From Acidobacteriota bacterium (GTDB taxonomy: Bacteria > Acidobacteriota > Terriglobia > UBA7540): a stretch of DNA of 13,873 nucleotides. The position numbers were made by a program, and so were the translations under genes. The first letter of the stretch is position 1. Every line of letters starts with the position of its first letter. This document shows, in pieces, positions 6,788-11,019 of the stretch. The DNA lies in the NCBI GenBank assembly GCA_021784615.1, contig JAJYHU010000017.1:1-13873 (forward strand), read 5' to 3'. The notes beneath the pieces are model-generated. The model had not been told where the DNA came from, did not search any database, and was given only the letters and a program-made list of their open reading frames with translations.

Positions 6788-7108
6788 TTGCCAATCACCA
6801 TCCGTATTCCACCGCCGTTGCGGAAATACACGAACGGGGCCGAGACTGTTGAGGCCACGGCTCAAAACCTCAGCGAACTTTTCGAGGGACTTGACCAGAA
6901 ATTCCCGGGCATCAAAAAAGTTCTTTGCGCTGACGACGGAACTCCGCAGCGCTTTCTGAACATCTACGTCAATGATGAGGACATCCGCTTCCTGGGCGGC
7001 GTCGAGTACCGCTTCCAGGAAGGTGACGAGGTCCTCCTGATTCCCGCCATCGCCGGTGGATCTCCTGAGGGAGCAGGCAAAAGTCCCTTGGACGGGAACC
7101 GGTTATAG
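6788..7108 (+). CDS. MoaD/ThiS-family sulfur carrier protein with C-terminal extension
   Basis: A 106-residue beta-grasp protein. The TTG start at 6788 is chosen because GGGAG (6777-6781) lies six bases before it and the protein then begins with a beta strand, PITIRIPPPLRKYTNG, as in MoaD/ThiS proteins; an in-frame GTG at 6752 has no comparable site. The family-typical end is present: FLGGVEYRFQEGDEVLLIPA followed by IAGG with the Gly pair at residues 90-91. Such carriers are adenylated and thiocarboxylated on the last glycine and donate sulfur. Here 15 residues (92-106) follow the Gly pair, so a peptidase must expose it, as known for HcyS- and QbsE-type carriers. It lies 81 bases after the PLP enzyme and 2 bases before homoserine kinase. 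The position argues for a role with O-phosphohomoserine rather than molybdopterin or thiamin, whose genes are absent here. Confidence 0.85.
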   Translation: MPITIRIPPPLRKYTNGAETVEATAQNLSELFEGLDQKFPGIKKVLCADDGTPQRFLNIYVNDEDIRFLGGVEYRFQEGDEVLLIPAIAGGSPEGAGKSPLDGNRL

Positions 7109-7110
7109 CC

Positions 7111-8022
7111 ATGCCCGAACGTGTTTCGGTGCGGGTTCCCGCAACCAGCGCCAACCTGGGATGCGCCTTTGACTGCGCGGCGCTGGCGCTGAGCCTTTAT
7201 CTTGACCTTCGTGTGACGCCGCGGGCCGATCCTGACATCAAGGTCACTTATCGCGGAGTCAATCCGGACCGGATTCCAGCCGACGAAAGCAACCTGATCG
7301 CCTCGAGCATCCAGAAGCTTCTGCGGCGCTGGGGAAGAGAGCGAGGTTTCGACCTGGAGATTGATAATCGAATTCCCGTCGGCGTGGGCCTTGGTTCAAG
7401 CGCCGCGGCCATTGTGGGTTCAGTGGCGGCTTGCCACTGGCTTGCAGACCGGCCGCTCTACGACGATGAACTGGTTTCTCTGGCGACGGAACTGGAAGGC
7501 CATCCCGATAATGTTGCGGCGGCGTGGCACGGGGGATTCACGGTGGCCATTCAGGAGGGCGAGCACGTTCATGCCTACAGCTCGCCGGTTCCGGATCTGC
7601 TGCATCTGGTCCTGGTGATTCCGGCCTACGCCGTGGCCACGGAAAAGGCGAGGTCTGTGCTGCCCGCTCAATATTCCCGCGCGGACGTCGTCCACAACCT
7701 GCAAAGAGCCGCAGCCCTTTCCGCGCAATTATTCTCCGGCAAAGTGGATTTGCATCCGGGCTTTTTTGACGACCGCCTGCACCAGCCCTACCGGGGGCCT
7801 CTGATGCCGGGACTGAGCGAGGTTCTGGCCCTGAAGCATCCGAACCTGCTGGGAGTTTGCTTGAGCGGCGCGGGGCCTTCCATCCTGGCGTTTGCGCGTT
7901 CCGCGCCTGCCGATGTCGGCGAGGAGATTTGCCGCATTCTTCGCGAAAACGGCGTGGAGTCTCATTTCTCGGTGCTCGCTCCGGACAACCGGGGAGCCAA
8001 GGGCTGGAGCGTTCCGGCCTGA
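7111..8022 (+). CDS. thrB: Homoserine kinase (GHMP family)
   Basis: A 303-residue GHMP-superfamily kinase that phosphorylates L-homoserine with ATP to O-phosphohomoserine in the cytoplasm. Motif 1 is VPATSANLGCAFDCAA (residues 9-24), the ATP phosphate loop PVGVGLGSSAAA spans 89-100, ELEGHPDNVAAAWHGGF (127-143) is characteristic of ThrB, and motif 3 is LSGAGPSILAF (251-261). Motif 1 has CA where most ThrB proteins have PG (LGPGFD). The length is normal. ATG 7111 follows the sulfur-carrier stop by two bases, so translation is probably coupled, and the whole operon is under the SAM riboswitch. The product would feed the PLP enzyme encoded first in the operon. No transcription terminator is obvious before the convergent porin gene 46 bases on. 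Confidence 0.92.
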   Translation: MPERVSVRVPATSANLGCAFDCAALALSLYLDLRVTPRADPDIKVTYRGVNPDRIPADESNLIASSIQKLLRRWGRERGFDLEIDNRIPVGVGLGSSAAAIVGSVAACHWLADRPLYDDELVSLATELEGHPDNVAAAWHGGFTVAIQEGEHVHAYSSPVPDLLHLVLVIPAYAVATEKARSVLPAQYSRADVVHNLQRAAALSAQLFSGKVDLHPGFFDDRLHQPYRGPLMPGLSEVLALKHPNLLGVCLSGAGPSILAFARSAPADVGEEICRILRENGVESHFSVLAPDNRGAKGWSVPA

Positions 8023-8068
8023 ACATTTGCCGGATGGCGGCTACTCATCGAAGCCTGGAAAAGCGCGA

Positions 8069-9652
8069 TCAGTAAATCTGGTGAAAGCCCAGGTGCATGT
8101 GAAGGCGCATTCCGAAGACAACAGCAGGGCCTCGCACCTGGTTGTAGCCGGGGTTCCGGATGAATTGAACGTCGGGTGCGATGGAAAGGCCGATGGGTAG
8201 TTTGAGGTTGTAATAGGTCTCTAGTATCTGCTCCCTTCCGTACGTCAGCCCCCCATCACCGAGGATAAACCCCAAGCCGCCGGCGGCGAGATATGCTTGG
8301 TGTTCGCAGGAAATGCCGTTTGACGCAATGGCCGCTCCGATGTGGTCTCCTGGCCTGGCCCAGAGGGTACCAGGAACCTCCACGCCCCCTTCAAAGGTGT
8401 TGTTGACTTCAGTGTAAGAGTAGCTTTCGAATTTTCCATTGTTCCAGCCGGCGCGAGCGAACAGGCCGAATCCGTGTGGCAATCCCTGCTGCCAGTTCAG
8501 GCCAAACCCGAACTCGTGCGCGCCAGCTTGACGAACGGCGGAGACTTCAGGGATGGGCGTCAGGCCGGCGCGCCAGGCGGCGAGGGCATTGGCAAAGCTT
8601 CCCATGCGAGCCTGATCAACAAAACTGAGCAATCGCAACTTGCCGGAAGTGGATGGGCTGTAGTTCCAGTCGACCTCCGCATTTTCCGCGCGGGTCCGGC
8701 CGATATGCAGGCTCAGGTAGCGCCCGTTGGGATTGTGCGTCATCAGGACCTGGGCAAAGCGAACGCTCCACTCTCGGTCGTCGAGTTCGAGATAGGCGCC
8801 GTAGGTATAGCCAGGCGTATTGGCGGCGTAGTCCCAGGCCCCGTTATTATCGACAGTCCAGTTGAGAAATTGGGAATGGTCATCATTGGCATAGGCGTTG
8901 TGGTCGAAGAAGTCAGCAAGGCTGAACTTGCCGAAATAGACTTCAAACCGGCGCGAAGGAAGAGAGGGATCAAGTTCGAGATTGGAGGGAGTGTTCGCGA
9001 CCAGGTCTCCGCCGAGAGGCACGATATAGTGCAGCAAGAAGCGGGACATGTAAGTGTGTGCTGCGGCCACTCCCGGCGAAGGCGCGCGCTGAGCGTCGAG
9101 GTCGGTAAACCCGGCAAGGCCGAGGACGCTGCTCAAGCCCTGGCCGCGGACGTCCTCGATATCGAACAGCACCTCAAAGTGGCGGGTTACGCGAGCCCCT
9201 GTATAAAGGTCTTCGATGCTCGTGAGGGCATCTTCAGGATTATTGCGAAAACTGTTGGGTCCGGAATACAGGGCGTGAAAAGCCCCGTGGCCCTGCGCGA
9301 CAAGGTTTACTTGGCCCCCGAGCCAGAAACGGCCGGAAAGGCCGGAAACCACCTGAGGATTTTGCGCGCGGGCCTGCCCTTCCGAGTTGGCCAGTGAACC
9401 TGGGTTCTCATTGACATCCCATCGCGAGGGGCGTTCAGCCGGTTTTGGGGCGGCAGGATAGCACGCGGACATTTGACGTTGCGGCCGTTGCGAGGTGGAA
9501 TCATCCGGCTTCGTTTTGCAGGGAACGGCTTGCGCCTTGCGGTAGGGGTTGCGCGATATGGAGGCGGTCTTTATGAGAGGACGGGCTTCCCCTGTGGCTG
9601 GCACAGCAAGCATTGCCATCGCAAGCACTGATAAAACCATCGTGGATCGCAC
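8069..9652 (-). CDS. OprB-type carbohydrate-selective outer-membrane porin
   Basis: A 527-residue protein with a hydrophobic signal peptide (VLSVLAMAMLAVPATGEA, cleavage near residue 23) and an OprB-like beta-barrel from about residue 105. Landmarks are FWLGGQVNLVAQGHG, then YTGARVTRHFEVLFDIE, GQGLSSVLGLAGFTDLDA, YFGKFSLADFFD and the alternating aromatic strands near the end (GPAVVFGMRLHMHLGF). The family forms outer-membrane channels for sugars or other small solutes. Residues 24-104 form an unusual low-complexity linker rich in Lys, Arg, Pro and Gln before the barrel. GTG 9652 is the longest start, with GAGG ten bases upstream; ATG at 9640 is equally possible and shortens it by four residues. 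It is a single gene, convergent with thrB, and its substrate cannot be deduced. Confidence 0.85.
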   Translation of the reverse strand: MRSTMVLSVLAMAMLAVPATGEARPLIKTASISRNPYRKAQAVPCKTKPDDSTSQRPQRQMSACYPAAPKPAERPSRWDVNENPGSLANSEGQARAQNPQVVSGLSGRFWLGGQVNLVAQGHGAFHALYSGPNSFRNNPEDALTSIEDLYTGARVTRHFEVLFDIEDVRGQGLSSVLGLAGFTDLDAQRAPSPGVAAAHTYMSRFLLHYIVPLGGDLVANTPSNLELDPSLPSRRFEVYFGKFSLADFFDHNAYANDDHSQFLNWTVDNNGAWDYAANTPGYTYGAYLELDDREWSVRFAQVLMTHNPNGRYLSLHIGRTRAENAEVDWNYSPSTSGKLRLLSFVDQARMGSFANALAAWRAGLTPIPEVSAVRQAGAHEFGFGLNWQQGLPHGFGLFARAGWNNGKFESYSYTEVNNTFEGGVEVPGTLWARPGDHIGAAIASNGISCEHQAYLAAGGLGFILGDGGLTYGREQILETYYNLKLPIGLSIAPDVQFIRNPGYNQVRGPAVVFGMRLHMHLGFHQIY

Positions 9653-10208
9653 TCTACGTATACCTCTGCAAGCGTCGCGATGAGTTAGCTCTGTGTCAAC
9701 TTTCCGGAGAAACTCATTCGGTCAGGCTAAAGATGCCCTGTCTTGGAAAGCGCGTGAAATCAGAAAGATCGTCCTTGGGGGTAGGCCTATCGCCAAGTAT
9801 CGACGAAATTAATGAAATGCGACCCTTTATTCATACTCCCGTCGCTCGCAGCCAGCGTTCGGTCCATGCAAGATCAACTCCTGGAAGGACACACCGTAAC
9901 GGATGCGCGGATCGCCCAAGCTTTAATGCTACACGCCCTCCTTATTTTTGCATAGCTGCTCCACTCGAGCGATCAGAAACTCGTTCATCAATGGATACGC
10001 ATGGTGGGTTCGAAGGGATGCCGGTCTGAACTCCCGGCCTCGCCGGCACGCCAACCACGCAACACTTGTGATAGGATGTCGTGTTAGCTCGAAGCGGCTA
10101 CCAGTGCGCTTCCGTTGTGGGGGCCAAGTCCTCACGGCCCGGTTTTCCCTTAAGAAAAGCTCGCGGTGGGAACACGGCACCTACAGTCGCAGCGACCGAG
10201 GGAGGATG
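9653..10208. other. Gene-poor intergenic region with a possible HTH-gene remnant
   Basis: No convincing complete gene is found in these roughly 550 bases; the open frames have atypical composition and no family signature. On the minus strand, 9929-9988 encodes MNEFLIARVEQLCKNKEGV then a stop, which resembles the first helix of small XRE-type regulators. One base out of phase, SIKAWAIRASVT follows, so it may be a decayed regulator. A hairpin, tgccgg (10019-10024) with ccggca (10043-10048), lies within. A TTGACA occurs on the minus strand at 9694-9699 but no matching -10 for the porin was found. Confidence 0.4.
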
Positions 10209-10237
10209 TTGCAGGCGGGGGAAGCGTCTGGTAAATT
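10209..10237 (+). promoter_or_regulatory. Promoter of the toxin-antitoxin pair
   Basis: TTGCAG (10209-10214), 17 bases, then TAAATT (10232-10237). The predicted start site coincides with the A of the antitoxin ATG at 10244, so the transcript may be leaderless. GAGG at 10238-10241 is too close to the ATG to act as a normal ribosome binding site, which agrees with this. Confidence 0.5.
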
Positions 10238-10243
10238 GAGGTC

Positions 10244-10456
10244 ATGACCAAGCTGCTTGAAGAGGCGCTCGAAAAGGTTTCCAGCCTGATGGAGGAGCAA
10301 GACAGGATTGCCTCCGAGATTCTGGCCGAGATCGAAGACGAGGCTGCCTGGGCGAAACGCTTTGCCACCCGCCGCGACAAGCTGCCCCGTCTTGCCGACG
10401 AAGCTCTTGCCGAGCATCGCCAAGGAAAGAGTCGCCCGCTGGACGATCTCCTTTGA
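10244..10456 (+). CDS. Putative type II antitoxin
   Basis: A 70-residue, highly charged and mostly helical protein (LLEEALEKVSSLMEEQDRIA at residues 4-23, then two further helices) ending SRPLDDLL. Its size, composition and overlap with a ParE/RelE-like gene downstream fit an antitoxin that would bind and neutralise that toxin through its C-terminal half. No DNA-binding motif is evident at the N-terminus, so autoregulation is uncertain. Its stop overlaps the toxin start (TTGA). The exact antitoxin family is not recognised; the assignment depends mainly on the partner. Confidence 0.65.
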   Translation: MTKLLEEALEKVSSLMEEQDRIASEILAEIEDEAAWAKRFATRRDKLPRLADEALAEHRQGKSRPLDDLL

Positions 10457-10716
10457 TCGGGTCCCGCACTACCCGACGGTTCCGGGACGCCTACGCACAT
10501 TTGCCCGAGGAAGCGCGGCGGGAGGCTCGACAGGCCTACCGGCTGTTCCGGGAAAATCCCCGCCACCCAAGTCTTCGATTCAAGAAAGTTGATGAATCGA
10601 GCAGCATCTATTCGGTTCGAGCAGGCCTTGGCTACCGCGCCTTGGGCGTGATGGAGGGCTCGACCGTCGTGTGGTTTTAGATTGGATCGCATGCCGAATA
10701 CGACCGGCTGGTCTGA
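10453..10716 (+). pseudogene. RelE/ParE-family toxin, truncated by an in-frame TAG
   Basis: The frame starts at TTG 10453, overlapping the antitoxin stop, and reads IGSRTTRRFRDAYAHLP, then FRENPRHPSLRFKKV and SIYSVRAGLGYRALGV, ending VVWF before TAG at 10678-10680 (75 residues). This is the compact ParE/RelE fold, whose members interfere with translation or DNA gyrase. In this subgroup the end is normally WFWIGSHAEYDRL. Here the codon after WF is TAG, and the same frame then encodes exactly IGSHAEYDRLV up to TGA at 10714-10716. A single TGG to TAG change therefore removed the last 12 residues, which commonly hold active-site His and Tyr in this fold. The toxin is probably inactive unless TAG is read through. 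A sequencing error is the other explanation. Confidence 0.8.
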
Positions 10717-10751
10717 GGGAATACCTCTTTCTAACTGAGGGCGAGGAAAGC

Positions 10752-10803
10752 CCGTGACAGATAAGGCGCTGTCGTGGCTATCCGCTCGCGTAATCTGTCA
10801 TGG
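10752..10803 (+). repeat. Long inverted repeat downstream of the toxin
   Basis: ccgtgacagat (10752-10762) pairs with atctgtcatgg (10793-10803) through 11 positions including one G-T wobble, with a 30-base interior. It could be a structured RNA, a transcription barrier or a mobile-element end. No T-tract follows. Nothing else recognisable is present in 10717-10940. Confidence 0.5.
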
Positions 10804-10940
10804 CCAGGGGCCGCACAGCCCGCCCTGAACGGCGCCGAAGGGTGGCGAGGAATCTTGAACGGCACGGCTCCGAAACGGTCTTCAACAGACTGCGATGGAA
10901 GACTTATCCGCCTCTGCGAGCGCTTTCGGCAAATGGCGGA

Positions 10941-10956
10941 TGTGACGTAGGTCACT
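10941..10956 (+). promoter_or_regulatory. CRP/FNR-family operator upstream of the pyruvate oxidoreductase gene
   Basis: TGTGACGTAGGTCACT matches the CRP-type dyad TGTGA-N6-TCACA at 9 of 10 fixed positions. It is centred at 10948.5, about 71 bases before the start codon. A TAGCCT (10978-10983) lies where a -10 would be if the site activates from -41.5. The regulator is unknown; a redox or oxygen sensor of this family would suit the gene. Confidence 0.55.
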
Positions 10957-11019
10957 GCGACAACGGCCCCCCTGACTTAGCCTTTAGGTGCAAACGAAAT
11001 CAAGGGGATGGAGAGATTC

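Noticed and set aside
8342..9397. A 351-codon plus-strand frame inside the porin gene
   Set aside because: Antisense shadow of the OprB-like gene, whose strand shows signal peptide and barrel motifs; the plus-strand product has no family features.
9995..10030. gggttcgaaggg resembling a tRNA T-arm
   Set aside because: No acceptor, D-arm or anticodon stem could be drawn around it on either strand.
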